From: Ophiocordyceps camponoti-saundersi (nom. inval.) | Taxonomy: Eukaryota > Ascomycota > Sordariomycetes > Hypocreales > Ophiocordycipitaceae | Direction: 5' to 3' | DNA: 64,000 bases | Assembly: GCA_003339415.1 (NCBI GenBank) | Contig: PDHQ01000054.1 | Location: forward strand, 62,001 to 126,000 | Part shown: positions 46,662-59,100 of the stretch, piece after piece | Numbering within the stretch: position 1 is the first letter of the stretch | How the letters are laid out: each line of letters starts with the position of its first letter | Position numbers and translations under genes: made by a program | Notes under the pieces: model-generated | What the model was told of the DNA's origin: nothing | The model's database searches: none | The model's input: the letters and a program-made list of their open reading frames with translations, nothing else

Positions 46662-49509
46662 CTAGCTCGGATACAGCACCACGCCCTCATACTGCCTGCT
46701 TCGAATATTTTCCAGCGTCTGATGAAAGTGCTTCTTGCTCGTCTCGATCGAGCTTGATTCCTGCTGATTGCCCGCCAGGTTGGAATGAATTAGCTCGATG
46801 AGGCCGTTGAGATACTTGGTCGTAACCTGCCAACGGTGAGCACAATGAACCGTTGTCGATCTTCTAACAACTGGAGAGGACAGTACTCACCGATTCGTTC
46901 TGCTGATCAAAGTAATATACGTAACGGTCCAGTATCTCGACAAACAGCTCAATGGAAGTCGCCGTCTCCATGCACGAGTCGGCCACTCGCAACGCCCGCT
47001 GCAGACACTCGAGCACCCTCTTGCCGTCGCGATAGAGTTGCTGAGATCGTCAGTTAATAGGGGGATAAGATAAGCCTTGTTCTAGTCATCGCAGGGGCCG
47101 CTCACCTCGGTCGCCTCCGATTCGCCGGCGCCGCTCCCCCCGGCCGTCGCCCACCACAAGTGGCTGGCTAGATAAACGGCACGGCACTGGTCTGGCTTGC
47201 GCAGTAACTTGCTTCCGTGCTGGGCGCACTTTGTGATGAGCGTGTCGTAGTTCTCCTTGCCAAAGTTGCGCGTCTGGTGAAGCGATGACGCAATGACGCA
47301 CACGGCCTGGAACTGAGACTTGGAGTCGGATACGGCCTCCTCGTATACGGTAAAAGCCTGCGCGTAGAATTCGTACGCTGCCTCCTCAAAGCCTGTCATG
47401 TCGGCCGTCTGGCCCGCGCTGCAGAAGAGGCGCAGCGCCAGGTCGGCCGCGCCCGAGCCGTTGACGCGCGTGTAAAGGTCGCTGAGCGCAGAATGCACCA
47501 GCTTGAAGAGCACGTTACACTGCGTCTCCCAGTTGTCGTCGTAATGCTCGCGCAACTTGAGGCGCCTCGCCAGCTTGAGGCAGGCCGTCATCAACGGCGG
47601 CGTCGTTATCCTGACCCGGTCGTTGCCCTCCGCTAGGGCCTTGCGCGCCATCTGCACCAGTTCCAGTTGCGTGTCGTTGTCCTCGGCCTGCAGCAGGTGA
47701 ATCATGCGCGCGAGCCAGCCCTGTTCCTCCTGTGTCTCGTCCGTCTCGGCCGCCGCCGCCGCCCGCCGCTGCGGTGCGCCAGGGTACGTCGCTGGCGAGC
47801 CCTCCTTGATGAGGACCGACATGATGTCAAGGATGCTGGCTAGCTGCTGCGTCCGCGAGATCTTGATCTGATCGCGAAGGAGCGTTCGCGCAACCCCGCC
47901 AGCCACTGCCCGGCGTGTGGGATATGACTGGCACTGGAATAGGGGCACGTACGTCGGGAGCGACAACGCCGTGAACATGGAAACGTACCGCGTAAGCGGT
48001 GCCTGTAGGAGCGCCAGGAGGCTCTGCTGCGCCCCGGACGAGTGCAGGTCGGCGTTGTTGATGTTCTCCTTCGTCTTGGTCGTGGCGTAGGCGAGGATCT
48101 GATCGACGTAATCCAATCGATCTGGGTAGTTGTTGAGCGCTAGGTTACAGAGCGACACTAGCAGAGCGATGGTGTCTTGTATGGGGAGATGCTGGGCCTC
48201 GACCAGGTTCTTGACTTGGGTAAAGAAAATATCGTAGAGCTGGACGCTGTTGCCGTCTGCCGCCGCAGCACCCTCCCGTCCGTTGACGGCTTCTGTGGAG
48301 GTGCCGTCACGACCCTCTTGCGGTAACGGCTGCTCCCGCTGCTGCTCCGAATCACCCTCCCGGCTCTCGCCGTTGGCCGGACCGAGGGCGGCAGCGTCTC
48401 CATCTTGCAGTGCCGAGGCGGGTATTTGGGGCGCATCCTTCGGGAGGGTGACGCGTTGCAGCAGGTTTGCCAGCGCCTCGGCCTCAACCTTGGCTTGCTG
48501 GACGGCGTCCTTGTCCTTGTTGGGCCTTTCGCGGTCGGCGTACTCGGATAGACGATCCATGAGGCCGATGACGATCACCTTGACGTCGACGTGAGGATTC
48601 AGTCGCGAGACGGCGGCGAGGAATTGATCGAGTGTATGAAGATGAAATTCGTCCGGGAAGACCTGGGTGATGACCTCAAGTAGATACTCCTGCGCCAGCA
48701 CGTCGCGACACTGCACCACCTGCTCCAGCAGGGGGGCAAGAATCGTGGACTTGTAGGTTTCGAGATCGACCAGCTGGCTCAGACGGACAATGTTGCTGCC
48801 CACTAGCAGTTGCAGCTCCTTGCGCTCACGGATGCGATGCTCGCGCTCTCTGGAATGACCCTGGTGTTGCAGACGTACCCACAGCTTGTTCATCTCGACA
48901 AAGTTGGTGAGTATGAAATTGATGGAGTCGGCGAGGTTGCCGTCGGGGCCCTCGCTGTCGGTGGTTGGCAGGAAGTCGCGGGCTTGCCCCGAAAGATAGT
49001 AACGGAGGAAGAGGCCGCGGATCGGGTGTTGGACGCCGCGGCTCATGTCCATCATGTCCTTCATGAGCTCCTTGACGGGCGCATCGGCGATGGACATGTA
49101 GGCTGTGCCGACGGTGATCATGAGGTACATTCGCGGGATGATATTTCCGGCGTACTGCACAAGCTCGTACAGGTCGGCTAGGTGGTTGACTGGATGGTTC
49201 TCGCGGAGGTGCACCGAGAGGTAGCGCAAGGCGTCGAAGACGGCCATGTAGAGCTCGTAGTACTGCTTGGGGCCGAGGCTACTGGTGCGAAGCTCGGATA
49301 CGAGCGTCGAACTGGCCAGTTCTCAGCAGAGGAAGATCAGAGAGGAGGGGGGGGGGGACAAAGATGACGAACCAGCACTTGAGAGCATCCATGAGCTTGC
49401 CGGGCGTATCGAGGCATTTCCGCATGAGCGACGTTTGCTGCCGCACCGCCGCCAGCGCATCCTCGAGCAGACGTGCCTGATCCTCGGGAAGCGCTGGGGT
49501 GGTCATCAT
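46662..49509 (-). CDS. VPS35: Retromer subunit Vps35
   Basis: Exons are 49,509-49,373, 49,311-47,106, 47,040-46,891 and 46,826-46,662 (885 residues). Introns are 61, 65 and 64 nt, with donors GTTCGT, GTGAGC and GTGAGT. Phases agree across all joins, and the joins restore family-typical sequence such as L-K-C-C-S-T-L and [11 protein letters not shown]. The protein is the HEAT-repeat solenoid that binds Vps26 and Vps29 in the cargo-recognition core of retromer on endosomes, returning receptors such as Vps10 to the Golgi. The Vps26-binding P-R-x-Y-L-M motif is present near the N-terminus. An insert rich in Ser, Glu and Gln in the middle (around 48,250-48,450) looks disordered and is common in fungal orthologues. 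Two ATGs in tandem (49,509 and 49,506) leave the start uncertain by one codon. Confidence 0.95.
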
Positions 49510-50303
49510 GTCTTATGTCGTGTGTTGTCGTTTCGCGGTCGTCGTCGTCGTCGTCGTCAAGGTGGAGGAGCCCAAAGGGAAGGGGAATTTCAGGCCGTCA
49601 TGGATCGCCACGGTGACGAGGCGCTTGGCAGGCAGCAATAAGAGAGCGAATGGCCAATAATAGGGGTTTCTGCAGGAGGTTAGAGACGAGGCTGACGAAG
49701 ATGGCAGACGATAAGGGTGGCGTTGATGGTGGAAAGGTGCTGGCTGAGTCGGATCGAGGGGCTTTGGTCTGACTCTGAGCCTCCGAAGTGCCAATAGCAG
49801 TGGTGGGAGGCATATTGATGTGACGCGCAACGTACCTAGTATCACGTGATAACCGATGTCGACCTCTTTGGACGCGCGCACGTTTAGAATAGATTATCGT
49901 GTCACGCGCGGCGAATCAGCTGCGGATTCCCTTTCTAGATATTCTATGTCTTCAGGATGAACAGAGGGAACGGGTAAGTGTCTAGCATGAAGGACGAGAT
50001 GTAGTAGGAGTAGAAGAAGAAGAAGAGCAATACAGGCTCGTCCTAATATTCAGCCATTCACAGTCTCTCGTCCTGATATCTCGCTACCTGCCAACCTACA
50101 TACATACGGATACATACACCGAGGATATTCTCTCCATCAACGATTCACCCAGTCTGCTAACATCTTCCTTCAAGAGACGAGCAGAAATGACAGGAGAGGG
50201 GAAAAAAAAAAGCTCGACAAAGAAATAATGACGTCAAAGAAAAGAAAAAAACTCCACTCCCTCTCGTCACCGCATCGTAGCGACTCACTGACCACCTGAA
50301 GCA
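49510..50303. promoter_or_regulatory. VPS35 upstream region with CACGTG palindrome
   Basis: It contains a GTC triplet microsatellite in the probable VPS35 leader (about 49,537-49,558), and the perfect 10-base palindrome ATCACGTGAT at 49,841-49,850, the core of sites bound by bHLH factors such as Cbf1. The remainder (about 49,900-50,303) is the 3' flank of the inositol oxygenase gene, with A-rich runs near 50,200-50,250. No gene is seen. Confidence 0.5.
49841..49850. promoter_or_regulatory. CACGTG (E-box/CDEI-like) palindrome
   Basis: The perfect palindrome ATCACGTGAT lies about 330 bp upstream of the VPS35 start. It contains RTCACGTG, the Cbf1-type site of yeasts and other fungi. Function here is inferred from sequence alone. 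Confidence 0.4.
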
Positions 50304-51230
50304 CTACCACTTGATCACCTTTTGCGGGAAAAATTCGTCAATCAGCTCGAGATAGTAAGGCTTCAACTCTTCGACAGACGGTACATCGTCACTCTTGCTG
50401 TACAGGTCGTACGGGTTGAAGGCCTGAACGGCCTTGAGCATCTCCTCGTCCTTTTCGCACATCAGATGCTTGTAGGCGCCCTCGCGGTGCCACGGGTAAA
50501 ATGAGTGGTAGCGGATCATGGCCAGCGCCTCGGCCGGAAGATTAGACTGGTCGCGGACGACGTGGTAGAGGTACTCGTCGTGACCCCAACTGAGCATGAC
50601 GTTGTCGAGCCCGCAGTTTGGCGTGTAGATGCCATACTTGGTGCTGTAGATGGGGTCCCTGCTGTCTGGGTTGCCGGCGAAGGTCTCCGACAGGATGATG
50701 CGCTCGTCGAAAGCACATCCGACGGGGAAGGTATCGCCAACGACATCCCACTGACCCTGCGCATCGAGGTCGGGGAAGAAGAGCATCAGCTTGCCGAGAT
50801 CGTGAATCAGCCCCGTGACCTGCATCCATCGAGGCTTGCCATCACGACGGATCGCCTCGGCCGACTGCAGCAGATGCTCAATCTGCGAAAGCGACGTGTC
50901 CGGGTCCGACTCGTCCACCAGCGTATCGAGTTTCTCCATGGCTTGCCAGATGGTCATCTCGGGCCGGATGCGCAAAGGGTTGTGGAAGCGGTTGCGAGCC
51001 GCCAGGTTGTGAGCCACGGTTTGTCGTTCGTGTTGCGTCCGATAGAAGGCCTTGACACGGTCGCAGGCTTCCTCGTACTGCCGGAAGTTGGTCTTGTCCT
51101 TGTTCGAGTCGAAGGCAGAGGCGGCGTCGTATTTGATGCAGTTGACGTCGTCGATGGCGTCCGAGATGGTATCCATATCGAGGCCGTTACTGACCGAAGG
51201 GGGGGGTTCGACAAGCGCTGCCGGAGCCAT
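50304..51230 (-). CDS. myo-Inositol oxygenase
   Basis: A single exon encodes 308 residues. The enzyme uses O2 and a mixed-valent di-iron centre to cleave myo-inositol to D-glucuronate, the first step of inositol catabolism, in the cytosol. All six iron ligands of the family are present: H119 (I-E-H), H143 and D144 (G-L-I-H-D-L-G-K), H217 (S-W-G-H-D-E-Y), H242 (R-Y-H-S-F-Y-P-W-H) and D275 (N-P-Y-D-L-Y). The C-terminal F-P-x-K-V-I-K-W is typical. The reading frame stays open upstream to 51,569, but that part encodes leucine/proline low complexity from GGA repeats. I therefore start at the ATG at 51,230, which gives the usual family length. Confidence 0.95.
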   Translation of the reverse strand: MAPAALVEPPPSVSNGLDMDTISDAIDDVNCIKYDAASAFDSNKDKTNFRQYEEACDRVKAFYRTQHERQTVAHNLAARNRFHNPLRIRPEMTIWQAMEKLDTLVDESDPDTSLSQIEHLLQSAEAIRRDGKPRWMQVTGLIHDLGKLMLFFPDLDAQGQWDVVGDTFPVGCAFDERIILSETFAGNPDSRDPIYSTKYGIYTPNCGLDNVMLSWGHDEYLYHVVRDQSNLPAEALAMIRYHSFYPWHREGAYKHLMCEKDEEMLKAVQAFNPYDLYSKSDDVPSVEELKPYYLELIDEFFPQKVIKW

Positions 51231-51660
51231 TTCTCTGGTCGGGGTTCTTGTTGTTCCTTGACAGACGGATGATGCTGGAGGATAAGAGGTAGAAAGAGGA
51301 GGAGGAAGGAGAAAAAGCGGAGGAGGAGGAGGAGGAGGAGGAGGAGGAGGAGGAGGAAGAAGAAGAAGAAGAAGCAGATAAAGGTCAGATAAAAACAAAG
51401 AGGAGGAGAATAAAAAAAGAGCCAGAGGCAAGGTGATATAGATAGGAGGCAGATATACCCAGTCGAGTCGAAGGAGGAGGAGGAGGAGGAGGATAAGTAA
51501 CAAGCGGAGCCGGAGTAGCAGCAGCAGCGAGACAGGAAACAAAGCAGACTGATAAGCCCACAGCACCAAGATTGCGCTTCACAACACGAAGATACCACGC
51601 AATCAACGGTGACGCGCAACGGCATCATGCCCGATCTATATATGTATGCACATCCATACA
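51231..51660. repeat. GGA/GAA-rich leader of the inositol oxygenase gene
   Basis: An almost unbroken run of GGA and GAA triplets spans about 51,295-51,375, with another at about 51,468-51,495. In the minus-strand transcript these are pyrimidine (TCC/TTC) tracts, common in fungal leaders and promoters. Confidence 0.65.
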
Positions 51661-54600
51661 TACGGAGGTGACAAAAGGTCGCTTCATCATAGGTTAGTAG
51701 TTTCTTTCTTCCCCTCCATTCCCCCCCCCCCCCCCCTTTTTCCTATCCACACCCCTTATTGCGCCCCCCCTCTACCCCGGGGAGACCCGCAACCATAAAG
51801 CGGCGGACCTCGTCGTCCGAGGCCTCGTTCGCCGGCCCAAACCTCCTCTCCCCATCATCGTCATATGCTTCTTCCGTCTCCTTAGCCCCCTCCCTCTTCC
51901 CTCCCCCCTCCGGTTAGTCCTCGTAGCCGCCAGCCGCTGCAGGTCCCTGTAGCCCCGATGTTCTTGATCCCGCTCGCATGAAAGCCATCCACCCTTCTTG
52001 GTCGTCCCGCGTTGACACCGGCGAGAATTGCCGCTTCGAGATTCACCCCTCCCCCTCCCCCGCTTAACTCTGTCAGGCATCGGTCCCCGGCCCGTGGGGG
52101 GCGAACCGCCGTCCGTTGCCTAATGCGGTATCTTTCGGCGCCTAGTAACGCCTCTACCGTTTGGGAGCCCCACGGTCTTCGGCAGATGTTGTCTCACGAG
52201 CCGCCTGCCGTTGTTTCGTTGTTTCTGCCCTGTACCCTGCGCCTCTGCAGATAGTCTGTGGCTTGGCTTTGTGCTGTCACACGCGTCCATCACAAGAGCT
52301 CTCTTTGTCAAGGACCAGGCCGTTTCGCGAGTCATGGCACATTCTTGCTGAATCGTCGTCTGGGGTATTGCTGATGATGGCTTCCGCGGACAGTGTCATT
52401 GGTCGATGGCCGACTTTTGCTTTCTGGTAATCTCAGTCCGCATGGAAATCTGGGGCATGGCGCGAGTCGCAGTCGCGTTTGACTCTTGTCCTTTTCTCTC
52501 TCAACCCCTTTTCTCCTTTGACGGCTGCCGTCAGTTCTGTGAGTACGAGCACCTATGCATAGGTAGGTAATTTGTGTGTATGTATGTATGTACGGATATA
52601 TCCGTCTCTAATTCTCAGGCATCTCGTGTCTTCGTATGTGGTGTTTTTGTATGGTTGTATAGATGTATGTATGCACGTCTTCTTCTTCCGATGAGATGGA
52701 CGCCTCGCAACTCGTATCGGCCGGTGATGCCGGTATGGGCGAAACCACAGGACTAACGCTCAACGAATGGGAATACGATATGCCCGACAACGAGTCAAGC
52801 GACGACGTGCGGGATTGCGTCCCGGTTCATGACTTGCAATAATTGGTTCAATGACCTCAACGTATGAAGCCGCACGTAAGTCTTGCCGTCCCGCGGCCCG
52901 CTCGGTAAGGAAGCTGATCTATGCATACCATGTTGGTCAACCTCATGGTTGAATGTAGTATTTCCGAGTCATGCTGTCGTCCCCCAGACGGGTGCTACGC
53001 TGATCGATCTACCATGACAAGCCGGGGCTGTGCAGAGCAGGCTGAATCGCGCGGTCTGTTCTTCTAGGCCTTGTACTGATCAACGCGAGTGCCCGCGTGC
53101 CGATCTCGTGGTTTGTTGCCTGTCAGGGTCGGCATGCTCGTTTCGCAAGCGAACGCGATCCTACTTTTGGTGAATAACAATCATGCAGCTTGGAAACCGG
53201 CGTGTTGGTCGCACAACTCGGACTTCTCACCGCACTTGCGGCCGGCCTTGAAGCGTTGCGCTGGAGTGGACCAACGAGTATGCATGTACGGATATATATG
53301 AGAAATCCACTTTCCCTCCGATGGAACAACTCCCCATCACATAGACACATGTATGTATGTATGTAGTCATGTGGCCTGCGATGCGTCGGCAAATGTTGAA
53401 GGAAGGGTATGTGTGTATGTAGTCCAACCTAGTGGCCTTGTCGAGGCCAGCGATCCAGGTATTGTTGTCAACAGCATGCTCTATCGATGCTTCTAGCCGC
53501 AACCAGACGATAATCCGGGGAGTGCAGCATGCGTGGAGGCGGGTGCTTGTTAATGTGGAAACAGCGCGCGTTCTCGTGCGAGTCGGATATTTGGTGGCGA
53601 CAAGAGTCGTCATGCCGAAGGAAACAGCTCTTTAGTCAGCCTCAACGTGATTGGCAACCTGGTGAGCAGGTAGAGCAGGTAGAGCAGGGAGGTAGGTAGG
53701 TAGGCAGGCAAGTTGGTATACCTATTCACCACTGACTGCCAAATGTTCTCGGCGACAAAGACTTGAGAGGACGAGCAGTCTGAAGAGGCATGTAGTTTGT
53801 TTCCATGGGCATCTCCGGACAACCAACCAAGCGGCATCTTTGGACGCGCCATTGGTTGCCACACCCGACAGGCAGGGACCGCGGTGGCTTTCAGGGTCAA
53901 CGATCCGTAGTTGGTTGGCACTCAAGCCATCTGCCGATGATTTGCTACCGAGACGGCGGCGGGGGCTGCCGTGAGACGCAGGAACGGGCAAGGGGGGATT
54001 TAAGGACGACATGGCCAATGCTGGGCCATTTGAGTCGACCAAAACGTTGTCGTCGAGATTAACACGCAAGGAGAAGAAGCAGCCGCGAGATGGGACCAAT
54101 CGCGGGAAGATACGTACTCCGTAGGAAGGGGTTCGAAGGTGAGGGCCATGAGAATCAGTCCTGTCCTTTCGAGAAGTCCAGGATCCGCGGATGAGCGTAC
54201 CGGGGGCAAGGAGTTGGTATCTGTTAATGGTTAATTGATCGGCTAGGATCACGTAAAGCTTGGTCACCTACGGACGATAGTACATACAAGTTGTTGATGC
54301 GCCAAAAACAACAAGTTCACCGCCTCATGGGTTAGCAGTCGTAGTAGGTACGGGGCAGTACGTAGTAGAGGTACGGAAAAGATGGTGGAAGCAATAATAC
54401 AATAAGCGGGCAGTTCTCGGGCTCGGAGCGGTGCCAGGCCTAAAAGGATGGTAAGCAGTACCTGAGAGGCTGCGTACTGATTTGGGTATCTGATACTCCG
54501 TATAGGGCCGACCGCCCAAGGGTTCGTCTGAGTCAGCAGCCACGATAAAAGGACATGAGGCAGTGATCATCATCACTGTGACGATGATCATTAATCAATC

Positions 54601-55600
54601 AATAAATCGATTAGAAAGAAGTAGGATTTCCTTTCGCTAAGCGTCTACGGATGATGGATTACTTACCTACCTACCTACAACCTACATACATTCCGTGGGA
54701 GGTAACGAACTCTACGGGAGATGCCTTGCTGTACCTGCCTGTACCTAGGTACCTATCCATGCACTAGGTACCTACTCCGTACTAGGCAGTTAGGCATTAG
54801 GAGTAGGTAGAGGTAGTTAGGTAGTATCCCCACGAGAAACACCTACCTGCATGCATCTTCCCGCTCGTCGGTGATGAGGATAAGCGGTGCAGTGGTTGCA
54901 CACTGCTACCGGGGAAGCTTGTAGTTGTACGGATACCTGGTACTACTAGTAGGAGGTGATGTACATACCAGGTATGTATAAATACAGATCGCGTTAACAT
55001 ATCGGAGCCGCTGATCATTGAACCCTCCTAACGTGCAGTTCGAGACCACATACATAGGTATGTAGGTAGATTCAAGGTACGGATATGTATTTCAATGTAG
55101 GTGGCCATGTAGGTAGGTATATCATATAGCACATATCAGCTACCGCAAGGGACCGTACGAAACAGCCTGTACGTCCGCATGTAAATGTAAGAAAGATTTG
55201 TATGGAGAGAGCTGTGACGATGCACCTTGCTCTGCCGGCGGTCTCCGGAAGCCTGGAGGTAGTATGTAGGAACCTATCACCAAGATACCTATGCCTGCAT
55301 CCCGCATCCGTACCTATCTTCTAGAGAGGGAAGAAGTGTTAAAAGGAAAAGGAAAAAAAAATCAATGGAGGCCAGAGGCGCGGACAGAGGCAGACAGGGA
55401 GAGAGGAGAGGGAGAGAGAGAATCCGTAGGTACGTATGTAAGCGGCAGCTCGTAAGAACCCCGGTCGTCTCTGAATGCTGAGTGAGGCGTTGAGAGAAGA
55501 TAACGTAACGAGTATCGATGGTAGGTACGAATACCAGGTGCCATGTCGCGTGCGGTGGTAGAGGTGAGGTACTCTTTACCTCTGGGCTAGTGTAGCCCCA
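51661..55600. other. Long intergenic region, no gene recognised
   Basis: About 4 kb contain no convincing coding frame, tRNA or 5S gene. Short open frames of 60-180 codons occur on both strands, but their codons look random and none resembles a family I know. There is a run of 18 C at about 51,721-51,738, many TACCTA/TAGGTA blocks including palindromes (54,740-54,790), three TACTCCGTA motifs (54,115, 54,494, 54,773) and repeated TACGGATA. An unrecognised non-coding RNA cannot be excluded. Confidence 0.55.
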
Positions 55601-56191
55601 TCCCGTCAGTCCTTGCCTGTCGCCTCTTTCTCTCTCTTACCTACCTCCTATCTCGCACTCGCTCGTCTTGCCGCTCTCCCTCTCCCTCCCTCCCTCTCCG
55701 TCTCCTCCTCCGTCTCCTCCTCTTCGTCCCTCTAGCACTCCCTCTCTCTGCCATTGCTTGCTTCGCTCTCATCCGCTGATTACCTACCTACCTAGGTAGG
55801 TAGGTACTCTCTGTCTCTGTCTCTCTCTCCCTTCTCCACTCGTCCTCATCTTCCTCGTTATCCTTGTCATCCTCTGCTCTCTTTCACCACCTCTCTCTCT
55901 CTCTCTGAAAGGTCTTTCGAAAACACGTTCTCTCTCATCTATTTCGCTCCTTCTCCTCCCCCCCCTCCTTTGCGCTTTTCTTGAGCTCTTCTTTTCCTTC
56001 TCTTCCCACGTCGCCTCCTCCGCCTCCTCCGCCTACGGTTCATCCGCTCGCCGCCACTTCGGAGCCTGCCTCGGATTTCTTCTACTCCATTTATCCAATC
56101 CGTCGTCACTCATTCACGAGATTCACAATAGGCTCCTCATTGCCTCTCTCTTTTCGCAGCTCGACGTCCGTCATCGGTCGTGACGCCTTGC
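55601..56191 (+). promoter_or_regulatory. Pyrimidine-rich promoter/leader of the ABC transporter gene
   Basis: About 55,620-55,990 is strongly CT-rich on the + strand, with repeated CTCTCT blocks, in the position of a fungal promoter and leader. A CCTACCTACCTAGGTAGGTAGG palindrome lies at about 55,782-55,805. An in-frame GTG at 56,180 precedes the preferred ATG at 56,192. Confidence 0.5.
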
Positions 56192-59100
56192 ATGGAGATC
56201 GTGACGGAGCCTCAGCAGCCTGCCGTCGTGCCGCTTCTCTACTACCTTTATCCGGCCGTCGTCTTCGTCTATTTTCTCGCTGCCTCTCTCGCCTCGGCAT
56301 GCACTCTCCAGCGCTTCAAGGATGACGCCGACTCTCAGCTCCGCCGTCGCCGCCTCGTCCAGATCATACTCGCTCTGTTTCTCGTAGCCTATCTGGCTCA
56401 ACTCGTCACTTTGATAACCTGCGCGCTCACGGACCACCGCTGGCCCCCCGCCGACTATCAGGTCGTCGGCATCTTGTCATGCCTGCTCATTTTCGGCATC
56501 CAGCTCAGCTGCCTCTCTGGTGCAGACGGACATCGCGTCAGCTTTGCCTTTCATGGTTCCTGGTTCCTGGCCCTGGCCTTTGAGGCCCTCATCGCCGCTC
56601 TTGCTGCGTCTGCCATTGGCCCCAGCCTCCCCGGCCCTTACCAGATAACAGAAATTGCTCTTGCCGCCGTCCGCTGTGCTTTGATGCTTCTTGTCGGAGC
56701 TCCCTACTGGGTTGGCCTTATCACTCCGGCTCACACCCCCGACGAAGAGCGCGAACCCCTTCTTCCCAAGCCCTCAGATGCCGCCCAGCCCGTTGTCGGC
56801 ACCGCAAACGCATCCGGCTATGGAGCTGCCACTTCTGAAGCCGACCAGACGTCTGCCAATGCGGCCGAGTACAGTTGGGAGCGACGAGATCGAGAGGCGC
56901 GCCAGGCCATGGAGAAACGTCTCAAGGAGGGCGGCAATTGGTTCGAGTATTCAAAGGGCTTTATGGTTCGTCCGGCCCACTTCACCCCCCTCTTTGCTTG
57001 GTCTCGCTGACTCCTTTCAGATCCTGTTCCCCTACGTCTGGCCCGTCAACAATTACGCATTGCAGCTGCGCGCCGCCGCGGTCGTCCTCTGCCTCTTCGC
57101 CACCAATGCCCTTCACCTCTTCATCCCCCGCCAGACGGGCATCATCATGGATAGCTTGAGCGGCTCCAGCTCCACCAACCCATGGCTTGCCGTCATCGTC
57201 TTTGCTGTCCTGCGTCTAGCCGCCTCCGAGTCCGGCGTCGAGCTTCTTCGTCAGTGGCTGTGGATCCCCGTCAAGTATTATGCCCACGATTCCATCACCC
57301 GTGCCGCTTATTCGCACATGATGCACCTCTCTGCCGACTTTCACGACTCCAAGAGCTCCTCGGACATGATGATGGCCATTTATGGCGGCAGCGCCGTCTC
57401 CAATGTCGTTGAGAACATACTTCTCCAGGCCGTCCCAATGCTTATCGACATGAGCGTCGCCATCGTCTACCTATCCGTCACCTTTGGCCCCTACGAGGGT
57501 CTCGTCACCGTCGCCACCGGCACCATCTTCTTCATCCTCGCGAGTAGGCTTGTGGCCGAGTCCAAGGCCGTTAGCCGCAAGAGGGTTCATGCACTCTACC
57601 AGGAGCACTACGTCCGCCAGTCGGGACTGCTGGGCTGGCAAACTGTGAGTGCCTTCAATCAGATCGGCTACGAGGACAACCGCCACGCCAACGCCGTGAC
57701 CAACCGCTGGCTTAACGAGCAGCAGTACGTCCTCAGCTGGTACATCTCCATTGCCTTTCAGACGATAATCCTCACCTGCGGTCTGCTCGTGAGCGCCTTC
57801 CTGGCCGTGTCGAGGATTCGGAGCGGACACGCCACGTCGGGCCAGTTCGCCATGCTGCTCATGTATTGGTCGCAGCTCACTTCGCCCTTGCAGTTCTTCG
57901 CAAGGCTGGGCAAGAGCATGAGCGACGACTTCATTGACGCCGAGCGGCTCCTTGACATCATGCGAACCAAGGCCACCGTGGAAAACAAAAAGGGCGCTCG
58001 ACCGCTCAAATTCGTCGCCGGCAACGTCGAATTCGAGGACGTTAGCTTCAGTTACGACGGTCGCAAGGGCACAATCAAAAGCATCAACTTGAAAATTCCC
58101 GCCGGAGAGACCGTGGCCTTTGTGGGCGCCACGGGTGCCGGAAAGTCGACGCTGCTGAAACTTCTCGACCGTTTCTACGACGTGACTGACGGGAGCATCC
58201 GTATTGACGGCCAAGACATTCGTGACGTCGATCTATTCAGGTGAGAGGAAGGTGTCTCTTGAAAAGCTGGAAGGGGGCAGTGGATGTTCAATCGTTGCTG
58301 ACTCCTTGGCAGCTTAAGGGACCGCATTGGCGTGGTCCCACAGAGCCCCATCCTCTTCGATGATACCATCATCAACAATGTGCGCTACGGCAGAATCACA
58401 GCGACCGACGAGGAAGTGTATGAGGCCTGCCGAGCGGCCTGTATCCATGATAAGATCAAGGCATTCACCAACGGCATGTTTCCCAACTTCCCCTTTTCAA
58501 GTATGAGCTCACAGCCTTGCTAGGTTACGAGACGCGAGTTGGTGAGCGCGGCGTGTGAGTTGAACCCACTGAACTTTCAGCGACAAGTACTGACCCCGCC
58601 CAGTAAGTTATCCGGGGGTGAGCTTCAGCGCGTCGCCATCGCCAGGGCCATCTTAAAGCAGCCCGACATTGTTCTTTTGGATGAGGCAACCAGTGCGGTC
58701 GATACCGACACAGAGCAACAGATTCAGGCATCATTCAAGACGCTGTGCCAGGGCCGCACGACTTTTATCGTCGCGTGAGTGTAGACCCAAGCAGGTGGAG
58801 GAGGTCCGTCCGTTGACCTAAACAGCCATCGCCTGTCGACCATTATGAACGCGGATCGTATTGTCGTCGTCGAACATGGTCAAGTCATCGAGCACGGTGA
58901 TCACAGCGAGCTTGTCGCGAAAAAAGGACGCTACGCCGATCTATGGTCGAAGCAAGTTTTCCTGAAGCCTCGCGATAAGGCAGACGTGACGCCGCCTGTC
59001 GACGAGAGGGCCGAAGTCGGAGATGACTCGTCCTCGGCACAGACGGCCGCCGACCCTTACAAGGGCGTAACCACTGATAGCGACAGTGAGGTCTTTTGTC

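Noticed and set aside
50505..51272. Open frame of 255 codons on + strand
   Set aside because: Antisense shadow of the inositol oxygenase gene.
51231..51569. N-terminal extension of the inositol oxygenase frame
   Set aside because: Encodes Leu/Pro low complexity from GGA repeats and exceeds normal family length; better seen as leader.
53722..54267. Open frame of 181 codons on minus strand
   Set aside because: No conserved motif, random-looking composition, lies in an intergenic region full of TACCTA repeats.
56180..56191. GTG start for the ABC transporter
   Set aside because: An ATG four codons later (56,192) is the normal eukaryotic start.
58474..58523. GT donor at 58,500 in place of the GC donor at 58,474
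   Set aside because: It would leave a 24-nt intron, too short, and insert extra residues in a conserved ATPase segment.
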